From an uncultured Lentisphaeraceae bacterium (GTDB lineage Bacteria > Verrucomicrobiota > Kiritimatiellia > RFP12 > DVOR01), in assembly GCA_937892925.1 (NCBI GenBank), contig CALBHX010000077.1, positions 1 through 48,069 on the forward strand: a DNA stretch of 48,069 bases, written 5' to 3'. Made by a program: the position numbers and the translations under genes. Below the pieces are notes generated by a model. The model was not told where the DNA came from and searched no databases. It saw only the letters and a program-made list of their open reading frames with translations. Positions 40,241 through 48,069 of this stretch are shown piece after piece. Within the stretch, counting starts at the first letter, position 1; the number at the start of each line of letters is the position of its first letter.

Positions 40241-42247
40241 TTACCAGAAGAGGATGTAGAGCACCACCGTGAGAATGCAAACTACGCCGCCGAAGGCGAG
40301 GGCACCCTTGGACATGGTCATATCCAGCTTGGTCTTGTGCTCGAACACCACCGTTTCCTGCGGGCTCAGGCGGAAGAAGAAGCCGTAGAGGGTCAGCATC
40401 ACGAGGGTGATGACCAGCGTATAGGAGGCGGCGATAAGGTAGTGCATGGAGCCGCCGGCGGCGGGGATCCCCAGGCATTCAATTGCGCTGAGCGGTTTGA
40501 GGATGAACGCAGGGAAGAGATCCCAGCCGTAGGTGTTGAGGAAATAGAAGACGATGGGCGCGAAGAGGAGGCCGACGACGCCTGCCCAGCGGCCTGCGGA
40601 GCGGTTGAGCATACCGAAGGCGAAAACGGCGAAAATACCGGGTGAGACGTAGCACTGGATCTCCTGGATATAGGCGAAGATGGAGTCGGACTTCAGGATG
40701 GCGGCGAAGATGCATCCGGCCACAGCAAGGATCACGGTTGTTACGCGGCCGCAGGCAACGAGCTCACCCTGCGGGGCTTCCCGGCGGAGGTAACGCTGGT
40801 AAATGTCCATGGTGAAGAGAGTGGAGGTGGCGTTGAGCACGGCGGCCAGCGAGGAGACGATGGCGCCGAGGAGCGCGGCGAGAACGAAACCGAGGATGCC
40901 GCGATTTTTAGGAATCAGGCGCATGAGCCAGCCAAGCGCGCCGTCATACTTGTAGGTGTAGCCGGTGACGGTGATGGACGAGCCGTCCGCCAGCTCGATT
41001 TCGCCGGCTTTGCCCTGGGCGGCCCAGGTTTGGATGTTGGCGGGCGTGGGCTTGGCCTTCTTGTCGAGGGCGATCTTGGCGAGGAGGGGCGCGTTGTGCG
41101 CAGCCAGTTTGGCCGTAGCTTCGGGAGCGAGCGCCTTTGTCATGGATTGTTCGCTCTGGGCTACGGTTTTGGCATCGGCGCTTAGGGAGTAGAGGCAAAC
41201 GAGCTCATTGGCCTTGAGTTTGTTTTCATTGATGCGTTTGGCGAGCACTTCAGCCGTGTCTCCGGCCATCTGGTTGGCATAGAGATTGAAGGCGATGATG
41301 CCGGGAATGACGATGATGAAGGGGATGATGAGCTTGAGCGCTGCGGCCAGCACAATGCCCTTTTGGCCCTCGGCGAGAGAGCCGGAGCCGAGAATGCGCT
41401 GGGTGATGTACTGGTTGAGGCCCCAGTAGTAGAAGTTCGGAATCCAGATGCCCATGAGGAGGATGGTCCAGGGCATGGCCGCATCGGTGGCCGGGCGGCC
41501 CATGTGCATCTTGGCGGCGTTCAGGTCGGCAAAGCGTTGGAAGAAGCCTGCACCATCGGTTGTGGTAGCGCCGCCGAATCCGGCGAGCTCAGCTGCGGGG
41601 GTTTCCACCAGTGCATTGCAGGCAATGTAGGCGATGATGGCGCCGCCGACGATGAGGGCGGCTCCTTGGAGCAGGTCGGCCCATGCGCAGGCTTTCAGTC
41701 CGCCGAAGAGCACATAGGCGCCCGCAATGGCCGACATGATGACACAGCAGGAGGCGAAGCTGATGGCGATTCCGAATTCATTGAAGAGCTGATGCATCAC
41801 CAGGGAGCCGGCGTAGGTTACGCCGATGAGCGAGGCAACGATCAGGATGAAGATCATCGAGGCGGTCATAAGCGTGCGCGCCACATGGTTGTAACGCACT
41901 TCAAGGAACTCGGGCATGGTGGTGATGCCGGTTTTGAGGAAGTAGGGGAGCATGCAGAAGGCCACGACCACCAGCGTGATGGCGGCGATCCATTCCCAAG
42001 AGGCGCAGGAGATGCCTTCCAGCCCGGCGCCCTGGCCGCTCATGCCCACGAATTGCTCGGCGGAGATGTTGGCGGCAATCAGCGAGAACCCGATGAGCCA
42101 CCATTTCAACCCGCGCCCTGCAAGAAAATATTCTTCGGCTCCGGAAACTTCGGTATTGGTTGTTTTTCGGCTTTTGAAGAAGCCGACGAAGAGGACGCAC
42201 GCGATGAATCCGAAGAAGACGAGCGCGTCAATAATTAGGTTGCTCAT
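40241..42247 (-). CDS. Sodium:sugar symporter (SLC5/SSS family, vSGLT-like)
   Basis: This 668-aa inner-membrane Na+-coupled transporter closely follows vSGLT, the Vibrio galactose symporter: SLIAANISAEQFVGMSG (55-71), NFYYWGLNQYITQR (271-284, with the gating Tyr280), and LLGAIVSSLAAVLNATSTLFTMDIYQ (459-484, Na+ site). The usual LeuT-like core helices are present. Unusually, residues ~325-440 form a ~110-residue hydrophilic insertion, where relatives have a short loop; it contains SADAKTVAQSEQSM and ADGSSITVTGYTYKYDG. AAGGAA before ATG 42247 supports the start. galM lies 40 nt upstream in the same unit, which favours galactose or another aldose as substrate. Confidence 0.9.
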   Translation of the reverse strand: MSNLIIDALVFFGFIACVLFVGFFKSRKTTNTEVSGAEEYFLAGRGLKWWLIGFSLIAANISAEQFVGMSGQGAGLEGISCASWEWIAAITLVVVAFCMLPYFLKTGITTMPEFLEVRYNHVARTLMTASMIFILIVASLIGVTYAGSLVMHQLFNEFGIAISFASCCVIMSAIAGAYVLFGGLKACAWADLLQGAALIVGGAIIAYIACNALVETPAAELAGFGGATTTDGAGFFQRFADLNAAKMHMGRPATDAAMPWTILLMGIWIPNFYYWGLNQYITQRILGSGSLAEGQKGIVLAAALKLIIPFIIVIPGIIAFNLYANQMAGDTAEVLAKRINENKLKANELVCLYSLSADAKTVAQSEQSMTKALAPEATAKLAAHNAPLLAKIALDKKAKPTPANIQTWAAQGKAGEIELADGSSITVTGYTYKYDGALGWLMRLIPKNRGILGFVLAALLGAIVSSLAAVLNATSTLFTMDIYQRYLRREAPQGELVACGRVTTVILAVAGCIFAAILKSDSIFAYIQEIQCYVSPGIFAVFAFGMLNRSAGRWAGVVGLLFAPIVFYFLNTYGWDLFPAFILKPLSAIECLGIPAAGGSMHYLIAASYTLVITLVMLTLYGFFFRLSPQETVVFEHKTKLDMTMSKGALAFGGVVCILTVVLYILFW

Positions 42248-42287
42248 AGGTTGTTCCTTGATTGTTGTGGGTGTGAAGAGGGACTAT

Positions 42288-43439
42288 TCAGGCTTTTGGG
42301 AACCGGTATTCTGTGCAGGAGCGCAGGATTTCGCCCGGGCGCAGGATGGTGCTTGGGAAGGCGGGGTGGTTGACGCTGTCGGCGAAATGCTGCGTTTCAA
42401 GCGCCACGCCACCGCGCCGGCAGGTGGAGCCTTCCGGGGTTTCCAGCCCGTCGGGAATATAGTTGCCAGTGTAAACCTGCAGGCCGGGCTGATCGGTCCA
42501 CACCTCCATCCGCATGCCGTCGGGGGCGGCGAGCGTGGCGGCGCGAGCCAGCTCGCCGGCAGGATGATCCAGCACAAAGTTGTGATCGTAGCCTGCGCCG
42601 TAACGAATTTGGTCGTTGGGAGCATCGATGTCTTGCCCTAGGAGGCGCGGCTGAGTGAAGTCGAAGGGGGTGCCTGCCACGGGTGCCAGCTCACCGGTTG
42701 GGATAAGCCCGGCATTGACGGGTGTATAGCGGTGCGCCTCAATCTGCAGGGTATGATCAAGCACATTGCCCTGGGCACAGCCTTTCAGATTCCAATAGGC
42801 GTGCTGCGTCATCGCCACAGGGGTTGGGGCATCGGCAGTCAGCCGGTAAAGAATGCGCCAGGTGTTCTCGGGCGTGAGGATATAGACGACTTCCGCATGG
42901 ACGGCGCCCGGGTAACCCTGGTCGCCATCGGGCGAATCAAGGGTTAGCCATAGGCAGGCATCGTCTTCACCAATGGCTTCTTGCGCAATCCATGCCGCCG
43001 CCTGAGGTATGTTTCCCTTAAAGAAGGCGCGTAATTGCCAGCATTTGGCATTGAATCCGGTTTCGCCGCCATGCAGGGCGCAGGGAATGCCGCCTGGGGC
43101 ATTGTTGGTGGCCAGTGTGTACGTTTTGCCATCCAGAGAGAAGGTTCCGCCTGCGATGCGGTTGGCTACACGCCCGATCAGAGCACCGTAATAGGGTTCG
43201 CGGATCCAGCCTTCAAGCGTGTTGGGGCCGACCATAACGTTGCGGGGTTTGCCATCCGGCCCCGGCACGGTAAACCGCCGCACGGTGCCGCCGTATTCCA
43301 GCACATCCAGCTCGGCGCCCAGGCCGTTCTTCAGAATGTAATGCAGCACCACCGTGCCATCGGGCAGTTTGCCGAACTGCTCCACTTCCACAATGGGGTC
43401 TGGTTTCAACGCCTTCGGCGCCGCCTGTGAATGATTCAT
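42288..43439 (-). CDS. galM: Aldose 1-epimerase (galactose mutarotase)
   Basis: This 383-aa enzyme interconverts alpha and beta anomers of galactose and other aldoses before phosphorylation. Signatures: VLEYGGTVRRFTVPGPDGKPRNVMVG, YYGALIGRVANRI, CALHGGETGFN with the first catalytic His, MTQHAYWNLKG with the second, and YDHNFVLD. I chose ATG 43439 (MNHSQAAP) because GAGAGGG lies directly upstream; an in-frame ATG at 43457 would precede that site. No signal peptide. First gene of the galM-symporter unit. Confidence 0.94.
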   Translation of the reverse strand: MNHSQAAPKALKPDPIVEVEQFGKLPDGTVVLHYILKNGLGAELDVLEYGGTVRRFTVPGPDGKPRNVMVGPNTLEGWIREPYYGALIGRVANRIAGGTFSLDGKTYTLATNNAPGGIPCALHGGETGFNAKCWQLRAFFKGNIPQAAAWIAQEAIGEDDACLWLTLDSPDGDQGYPGAVHAEVVYILTPENTWRILYRLTADAPTPVAMTQHAYWNLKGCAQGNVLDHTLQIEAHRYTPVNAGLIPTGELAPVAGTPFDFTQPRLLGQDIDAPNDQIRYGAGYDHNFVLDHPAGELARAATLAAPDGMRMEVWTDQPGLQVYTGNYIPDGLETPEGSTCRRGGVALETQHFADSVNHPAFPSTILRPGEILRSCTEYRFPKA

Positions 43440-43490
43440 ACAGCCCTCTCTCAACATCTAGTTTCGGGCTCTTGCCCAAGGTTCTCTCTC

Positions 43491-43519
43491 ATGATACCGC
43501 TTGTCTGTGCACCTGGCAA
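43491..43519 (-). promoter_or_regulatory. Promoter of the galM-symporter unit
   Basis: TTGCCA (43519-43514), 17-bp spacer, TATCAT (43496-43491), minus strand. No obvious operator palindrome. Confidence 0.6.
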
Positions 43520-43531
43520 GCGGAAAGTGCC

Positions 43532-44290
43532 TCAATAAGGAAGATTCAGATCAATAAACGAGCAGGTCAGGCCGGTTTGTTCAGCCAGCCATTGTCCGAG
43601 CGCCCTTACGCCGAAACGCTCGGTGGCGTAGTGCCCGGCAAAGAAGGCGTTGACGCCCCATTGTTTGGCCAGATTGTAGGCTACGAGATTGGCCTCGCCG
43701 CAGAGATACGCATCGAGTCCCTCGCGGGCGGCGGCCTCTACGCCTTCGGGTGCGCCGCCTGAGCAGACGCCTACCGTGCGGATAATCTCTGCGCCATACA
43801 GGAAGCGCTCCAACCGCACCGGACACACCGCCGCGCGGATCCGCGCCTCAAAGGCCTCCTGCGAAAGGGGTTCAGCCAGCACGCCGGAAAAGCCGATGGG
43901 CTGCCCGTGATAGGGCATGAAAGGGCGCAGCTTTTCCAACCCGAGGACTGCTGCCAACTGCGCATTGTTGCCCAACGTGGGGTGTGCGTCCAGCGGCAGA
44001 TGCGCCGCATAGACGGCCAGATTGTGTTCAAGCGCGAATCGCGCCTGCTTCAAGTTCAGTCCCGTAAGCCGAGCGAAACTGCCGTTCCACGAGAGGCCAT
44101 GATGAACCAGCAGCATTTCAGCTCCGGCTGCTGCCGCCCGCTCAAAGGTTTCGAGCGAGGCATCGACAGCGGTTGCAACGCGGTGAATTTCTCCCTCGTT
44201 GCCGATTTGCAGGCCATTATCCGAAACATCCCGAAAAGCATTCAGGCGCAGCTCGTCATCTAGCAGGCGGGCAAGGATTTCGCAGGTCAT
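43532..44290 (-). CDS. NIF3/DUF34-family metal-binding protein
   Basis: This 252-aa cytoplasmic protein is of debated function (often labelled GTP cyclohydrolase I type 2 or Nif3-like dinuclear metal centre protein). Metal ligands appear as LLVHHGLSWNG (paired His), YAAHLPLDAH and the C-terminal FFAGHYATE. NGLQIGNEG near the N-terminus and VGVCSGGAPEGV in the second half are family marks. It starts 4 nt after the upstream oxidoreductase gene, so the two are co-translated. Length fits the short bacterial form without the inserted PII-like domain. Confidence 0.9.
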   Translation of the reverse strand: MTCEILARLLDDELRLNAFRDVSDNGLQIGNEGEIHRVATAVDASLETFERAAAAGAEMLLVHHGLSWNGSFARLTGLNLKQARFALEHNLAVYAAHLPLDAHPTLGNNAQLAAVLGLEKLRPFMPYHGQPIGFSGVLAEPLSQEAFEARIRAAVCPVRLERFLYGAEIIRTVGVCSGGAPEGVEAAAREGLDAYLCGEANLVAYNLAKQWGVNAFFAGHYATERFGVRALGQWLAEQTGLTCSFIDLNLPY

Positions 44291-44294
44291 GGCG

Positions 44295-45488
44295 TTAGCT
44301 CAGAAGTTTGACTTCGGGTACGTTGAATGGCAGCCACTTGTCCTGCGGGTCATCCGCGTTAGGGAACATGCTTCGTGCCGCCAAATCGTTGAATGTGGCC
44401 ACCCGCAGCGCTTCGTCTACACCCACACACCGCCCGGTAAAGGGTTCGCCAGCCCGGGCGGCGCGGATGGTCTGCGCAAAGTCGCGGTAGGCCTCCGTCA
44501 AGGCTGCGATATATGCGGCGTCATCCCCATAGGGTTCGGCAAAACGGTTGGGCGAGGCAGTGGGAATCGGAGCGCCGGGCGCTGTTTTCTCGATTGTTTT
44601 CCCGGCGGCATCGGTGATGCGCCAGGTGTTGCCTGTGGATTGTTTCCAGTGGACAGACGCCTTGTCGCCATAGAGGCTCAACTCCATGCCGTTGGCTTCG
44701 CCCAGGGCAATTTGGCTGACGTTGATAACGCCGGCCGCTCCATTATCGAAACGCAGCAGAACGGCCGCATCATCATCCAGAATGCGCCCGGCCACCGCCG
44801 GATGCCCCGCCGCGCATAGCGCCGCAATCTTCCGGCCGCTTGCCCATTCTGCCAGTGCCGCACACGGCCCGGCCAGATCATAAATGGCTCCGCCTGCTCC
44901 GCAGCGCCGCGGATCTACCCGCCAGCCCGCCGAGCGGTTCCCTGCCGTTTCCAGACGAACGCCCATCCAGCCGTGAAAATAACGCACATCCACCCGCCGG
45001 ATATTCCCCGCTCCGCCCTCGGCTACAAACGCGCGAAGCTGCTCAAGCGCGGGGTAAAAGGGGTGAATATAGGCCGTGGCATAGAGCTCTTCGTTCATCA
45101 ACGTGCGGCGCTTCAGGTTCTGCGCCTCGTCCATGTTGCAGCTCATAGGCTTCTCGGAAAAAACCGGGAAGCCGGCGTCAAACGCCGCCATGGTTACCGG
45201 GTAATGCATGTTGTTCGGAGCGATCACGGTGATTAGATCCAGCCGATCTTCCCCCGTGGTCTTTGCCTCCCGCCGAAACATGTCCCGGTAAACGCCGAAA
45301 ACACGCTTGGGGTCTATCCCCAACGTTTTCCCCGTCTCAAACGAGCGCTGCCGCGTTGAACCAAATGCCCCACACACCAGCTCCAGGCATCCGCTCGCTT
45401 CAATGGCCGCCCGGTGAATACGCCCCATGAAGGACTCATTTCCCCCGCCGACCATTGCGACTTTTAATTTCTTTTCTTCCTTTGCCAT
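44295..45488 (-). CDS. Gfo/Idh/MocA-family oxidoreductase
   Basis: This 397-aa NAD(P)-dependent dehydrogenase is predicted to act on a sugar or inositol derivative. The Rossmann start is VAMVGGGNESFMGRIHRAA, the EKP motif is VFSEKPMS (catalytic Lys), and the C-terminal alpha/beta domain holds VDVRYFHGWMG and YDLAGPCAALAEW. The VGGGNESFMG variant is typical of a subgroup found with sugar-utilisation genes. ATG 45488 (MAKEEKK) has GAGGGAG upstream, which rules against a longer frame from 45524. It heads a two-gene unit with the NIF3-like gene. No signal peptide. Substrate unknown. Confidence 0.9.
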   Translation of the reverse strand: MAKEEKKLKVAMVGGGNESFMGRIHRAAIEASGCLELVCGAFGSTRQRSFETGKTLGIDPKRVFGVYRDMFRREAKTTGEDRLDLITVIAPNNMHYPVTMAAFDAGFPVFSEKPMSCNMDEAQNLKRRTLMNEELYATAYIHPFYPALEQLRAFVAEGGAGNIRRVDVRYFHGWMGVRLETAGNRSAGWRVDPRRCGAGGAIYDLAGPCAALAEWASGRKIAALCAAGHPAVAGRILDDDAAVLLRFDNGAAGVINVSQIALGEANGMELSLYGDKASVHWKQSTGNTWRITDAAGKTIEKTAPGAPIPTASPNRFAEPYGDDAAYIAALTEAYRDFAQTIRAARAGEPFTGRCVGVDEALRVATFNDLAARSMFPNADDPQDKWLPFNVPEVKLLS

Positions 45489-45551
45489 CTCGTCTCCCTC
45501 TATTGGACGAACGGTCAGATGCATTATCGATAAGGTCTCATCGCTTCTTTA

Positions 45552-45580
45552 ATACTAACCGTTTTCTAAAGAAAAATCAA
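45552..45580 (-). promoter_or_regulatory. Promoter of the oxidoreductase-NIF3 unit
   Basis: TTGATT (45580-45575), 17-bp spacer, TAGTAT (45557-45552), minus strand, in a locally AT-rich patch. Confidence 0.6.
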
Positions 45581-46296
45581 CTGTTCACGTGGTGCTCGGG
45601 TTTCTGTGCGGGAATGTATGCAGGCAGGTATAACCGATTGAACGAACAGTGGGTTGGCGCGCCATTGGGGGCGTTTGATGGGGCTTTCATGGGGTTGAAA
45701 GGCGGAGGGTTCGCTCCGGATACCAACCGCTTGGAAGGGAAACGGGGGTGTGTTCTCCGTGCAGGCCGCTGGGGGGATGGTTTTGCGCGAATCCATCTCC
45801 GCCGTTTTCCTCCCTCCACGTTGAGACAAAAGCGGGCAGCGGGTTTCAGCAGAGACCAGTGGACATTGAAGCGAGGGGAAAGACCGGATAGGCAGGAAAA
45901 ACACCCGCGGCGGTGAAGTGTGCCAAAGAAGAACCCTTGAAAATGGAGAAGCACTCCCCAGGGCAGGCGTTTCTACAGGCAGATGTCCCCTGTGAGCGCG
46001 CAGGGATGCGGAGCGAAGTGTTCATGCGGGTGAGCTTCCGCAGATAGGATCGGCACGTGCAGGAGCCCGCACGGTCCAGAAACACTGAGCTAAACGAACG
46101 CACCCTTCAGGGCGCCTCAGAACCCGTCGTCTTCATTCAAATCTGTTGCAGTTTGCAAAACCAGCGAAGGTAGGGGCTGCAACCGGTCTGCCTACGGGTG
46201 TGCAGACCGTCGCATCGAAGCCGGCGTTTTCTGATCCGGCGGGCAAAGAGAATGGCGTCATTGCCAGGCGTGCGGCCTGGGCGTGAAGGGGGCGGC
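45581..46296. other. Gene desert
   Basis: About 715 bp without a recognisable gene, RNA or terminator on either strand. Open frames are short and have no start signals. It does not resemble repeats A or B. Confidence 0.5.
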
Positions 46297-48069
46297 TCAG
46301 CTCCCGGGCTTCAAGGCGTTGGCCAGGGCATTCAGGCCCAGGGTTTCCGCGCAGGCTGCGGCCCGCGCCTGCGCTACGGGTGCAAAGGCCAGAAAGCGCG
46401 TCTGCCCCACGGAGGCCAGGCGGTGATAGGCACCGATGGCTTGCATCAGCCGCTGAACGCCGGCATAGGGCAGGCCCTTGCGCAGATGTGCCAGATCTGA
46501 GCCGGAGGCTTGGGCGTAGGCCGTCAGGGCGCATTCAATGTGTGCAGAGCTCCAGGATTCATACGGGTCGTAGAGAAAACTGGCCAGGTCATAAACGGCT
46601 GCGCCGCGCCGCATCCCCTGGAAGTCAATCACGGCAGGGTGATGGGCATGCCAGAGAATATTTGTGCTCTGGAAGTCGCGGTGAAGGAGCACAGAGGGTT
46701 CGGCCAGCAGATAATCACGCACGTGTTCCCATTCCGCTTTGGCTGCGGGGCTCAGGGCTCCCGCGAAGCGTTCATAGAGTTCACGCTCCCAGGCATAGAG
46801 CGCGGCGTCAAAGGGCGGCTCCAGCTCCAGATTGCCCACGTCGGCGCGGTGAAAAGCGGCTAAGAGCGCCATGGTTTCGGAGAGTGCGCGGGAAGGGGGC
46901 GCTTTCTGCCCGCAGGCGTCTTCAGCGGCGGGAGGGTGGGCGTGTGTGTGGCCGCAGCAGGCGCAGGGCTCATGCGCTGCCTCGCTGCCTGCATCTGCGG
47001 GGCTCTCGGGTTCATGGCCGAGGCCCTGGGCAAAGCGGGCGCGGGCGTCTTGCGCATCGAGGGCGTCAACCAGCGCGGGGGTGAGGGTTTGGTCGCCCAG
47101 GTCTTCCATGAGCAGCAGGCCGGGCTCATCGGCCAGGACGGCCGGCACGGCAACATGTGCGCGGTGCAGGGCTTTGGCGCAGGCGGCATAGCGGGCGTTT
47201 TCGGCGCGGCCTTCGGTTTCGTAGGCAATGACCATGACGGCTTTTTTGCCGCGCAGGAGCCGCCAGAAGGTGCGGCTGCTGCCTCGGCGGCCAAGGGGAA
47301 TGACGGCGGTTTCTTCGGCCGGCCAGTTTAAACGCTCGAGGGCACGGCAGACGGCTTCGGGCTGTGGATCTGCCGCGCCGGCACGGTAGTGCGCGAGGTC
47401 GGGGCGGTCGCGGGTGTCGCGGTGTGCCTGGGCATAGCGCTCGGCGGTTCCGGCATCGTTCCAATAAGCTTTGGGATCCAGGGCGCCCTGAACGAAGCGC
47501 CCTTCGGCCAAAGCGCCTTCAAAGAGGTCGGTCAGGGCGCAGGCGGATTGTTTTTTGGGCAGATAGCGGAGCACCTCGGCACTCAGCAGACTTACGCCGG
47601 TGAAGGTATAGGTGTGCTCGACTTTCGGGGTGGGGGAGTGCCAGCAGGTGATGCGCCCGGCGTAGTCCATTTCTACCGTGCGCGGGCCGTGCATGGGCTC
47701 CAGCCAGGCGGCGGCGAAGTGCCCTGAGCGGACGAAGGCGTCTTCTAGCGCGGCGGGGCGGACGTTGAAGAGGATGTCGCCATTGACCAGCCAGAAGGGG
47801 CGGCCGTTCAGGTGCGGAGCCAGGTTGCGCAGGGCGCCGCCGGTGCCGAGGATGTCAGGCTCGGGAAGAAGGTGCAGGTGCAGGGGGCCGCGATAGGCTG
47901 CTGCGAAAGCCTCTACGGCGTCTGCCAGCCAGTGGGTGTTCAGATAGACTTCCCGCACCCCCCAGGATTCGAGGGTGGTGAGCGTGTGGGCGAGGAGGGG
48001 GCGGTTCCAGATGGGGATGAGGGGCTTGGGGGTGGCGAGCGTCAGCGGGCGCAGACGCGTACCCAGGCC
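46297..48069 (-). CDS. MurU-like nucleotidyltransferase fused to AmgK-like sugar kinase (partial)
   Basis: The reading frame runs off the right edge, so the N-terminus is missing; 590 residues are visible. The first part is a sugar-1-phosphate nucleotidyltransferase (GLGTRLRPLTLATPKPLIPIWNRPLL, GTGGALRNLAPHL, LVNGDILFN). The second part is an aminoglycoside-phosphotransferase-fold kinase with LLHRDFQSTNILWH (catalytic Asp) and VIDFQGMRRGAAVYDLASFLYDPY. In Pseudomonas, AmgK phosphorylates MurNAc/GlcNAc at C1 and MurU makes UDP-MurNAc, a peptidoglycan-recycling bypass; here the two activities appear to be one chain (inference). A Cys/His cluster, CACCGHTHAH (46965-46936), sits in an insertion of about 40 residues in the kinase N-lobe. 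A GTG at 47958 is not the true start, because family motifs continue upstream of it. Confidence 0.85.
   Translation of the reverse strand, partial: GLGTRLRPLTLATPKPLIPIWNRPLLAHTLTTLESWGVREVYLNTHWLADAVEAFAAAYRGPLHLHLLPEPDILGTGGALRNLAPHLNGRPFWLVNGDILFNVRPAALEDAFVRSGHFAAAWLEPMHGPRTVEMDYAGRITCWHSPTPKVEHTYTFTGVSLLSAEVLRYLPKKQSACALTDLFEGALAEGRFVQGALDPKAYWNDAGTAERYAQAHRDTRDRPDLAHYRAGAADPQPEAVCRALERLNWPAEETAVIPLGRRGSSRTFWRLLRGKKAVMVIAYETEGRAENARYAACAKALHRAHVAVPAVLADEPGLLLMEDLGDQTLTPALVDALDAQDARARFAQGLGHEPESPADAGSEAAHEPCACCGHTHAHPPAAEDACGQKAPPSRALSETMALLAAFHRADVGNLELEPPFDAALYAWERELYERFAGALSPAAKAEWEHVRDYLLAEPSVLLHRDFQSTNILWHAHHPAVIDFQGMRRGAAVYDLASFLYDPYESWSSAHIECALTAYAQASGSDLAHLRKGLPYAGVQRLMQAIGAYHRLASVGQTRFLAFAPVAQARAAACAETLGLNALANALKPGS

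Noticed and set aside
1..48069. CRISPR array, insertion sequence, integrase or phage genes
   Set aside because: No regularly spaced repeats and no transposase, integrase or phage protein motifs were seen on either strand.

Overview
The window is GC-rich, densely coding bacterial chromosome with strong third-position GC bias, so long antisense open frames lie opposite most genes. RNase HIII, a secreted DUF3857/transglutaminase protein, secreted SUMF1-fold and SGNH-esterase proteins, DUF3332 lipoproteins and a vSGLT-like sugar symporter suggest the PVC superphylum (Verrucomicrobiota / Kiritimatiellota / Lentisphaerota). That placement is inference from gene content, not a marker phylogeny. No IS element, prophage or CRISPR array was seen.

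Layout. 1-2804 (+): mraY, lspA and miaA, tightly packed. 3384-7632 (-): pyrB-rnhC-aroA, preceded by an ADP-ribosylglycohydrolase with its own leaderless-type promoter. 7812-15684 (+): a 1269-aa secreted double DUF3857/transglutaminase protein, tsaD, and a secreted double SUMF1-fold protein. 15749-18492 (-): an aromatic amino acid unit, in which a promoter, a Phe/Tyr-rich leader peptide and an intrinsic terminator precede DAHP synthase; a second hairpin then precedes a PheA whose chorismate mutase is of the eukaryotic type and sits at the C-terminus. 18500-19733: gene desert with repeat copy A. 19734-22686: two DUF3332 lipoproteins (-), then a periplasmic thioredoxin and MscS (+). 22783-25662 (+): a secreted FecR-like protein and a PpiD/SurA-like membrane chaperone, closed by a strong terminator. 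26288-28588 (-): pnp. 28590-30258 (+): a two-domain SGNH esterase, converging on galK and a phosphohexomutase (-). 32990-33660: desert with repeat copy B. 33667-38595 (+): tkt, lysS, tilS. 38647-40009 (-): tRNA-Cys and tRNA-Ala flanking a decayed Rhs/YD-repeat fragment. 40181-43519 (-): galM and an SLC5 symporter. 43532-45580 (-): a Gfo/Idh/MocA oxidoreductase and a NIF3-family protein. 46297 to the right edge (-): a fused MurU-like nucleotidyltransferase / AmgK-like sugar kinase, cut by the window.

How the genes work together. The SLC5 transporter, GalM, galactokinase and phosphohexomutase fit import and activation of a galactose-type sugar. The SGNH esterases may de-acetylate host or plant glycans outside the cytoplasm. 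The MurU/AmgK fusion fits salvage of amino sugars from peptidoglycan, alongside MraY and LspA in envelope synthesis. DAHP synthase and PheA bracket the pathway to phenylalanine and tyrosine, and the leader peptide gives a direct way to sense charged tRNA-Phe and tRNA-Tyr.

The most notable signal is the attenuator at 18322-18492. It has a perfect TTGACA -35 box, a near-leaderless start, a peptide with five aromatic residues in seven codons, a possible antiterminator, and a terminator with a six-U tract. Across the window, promoters recur with a TTGC-type -35 and an extended TGn -10, and several start codons lie only 6-9 nt after the -10 box.
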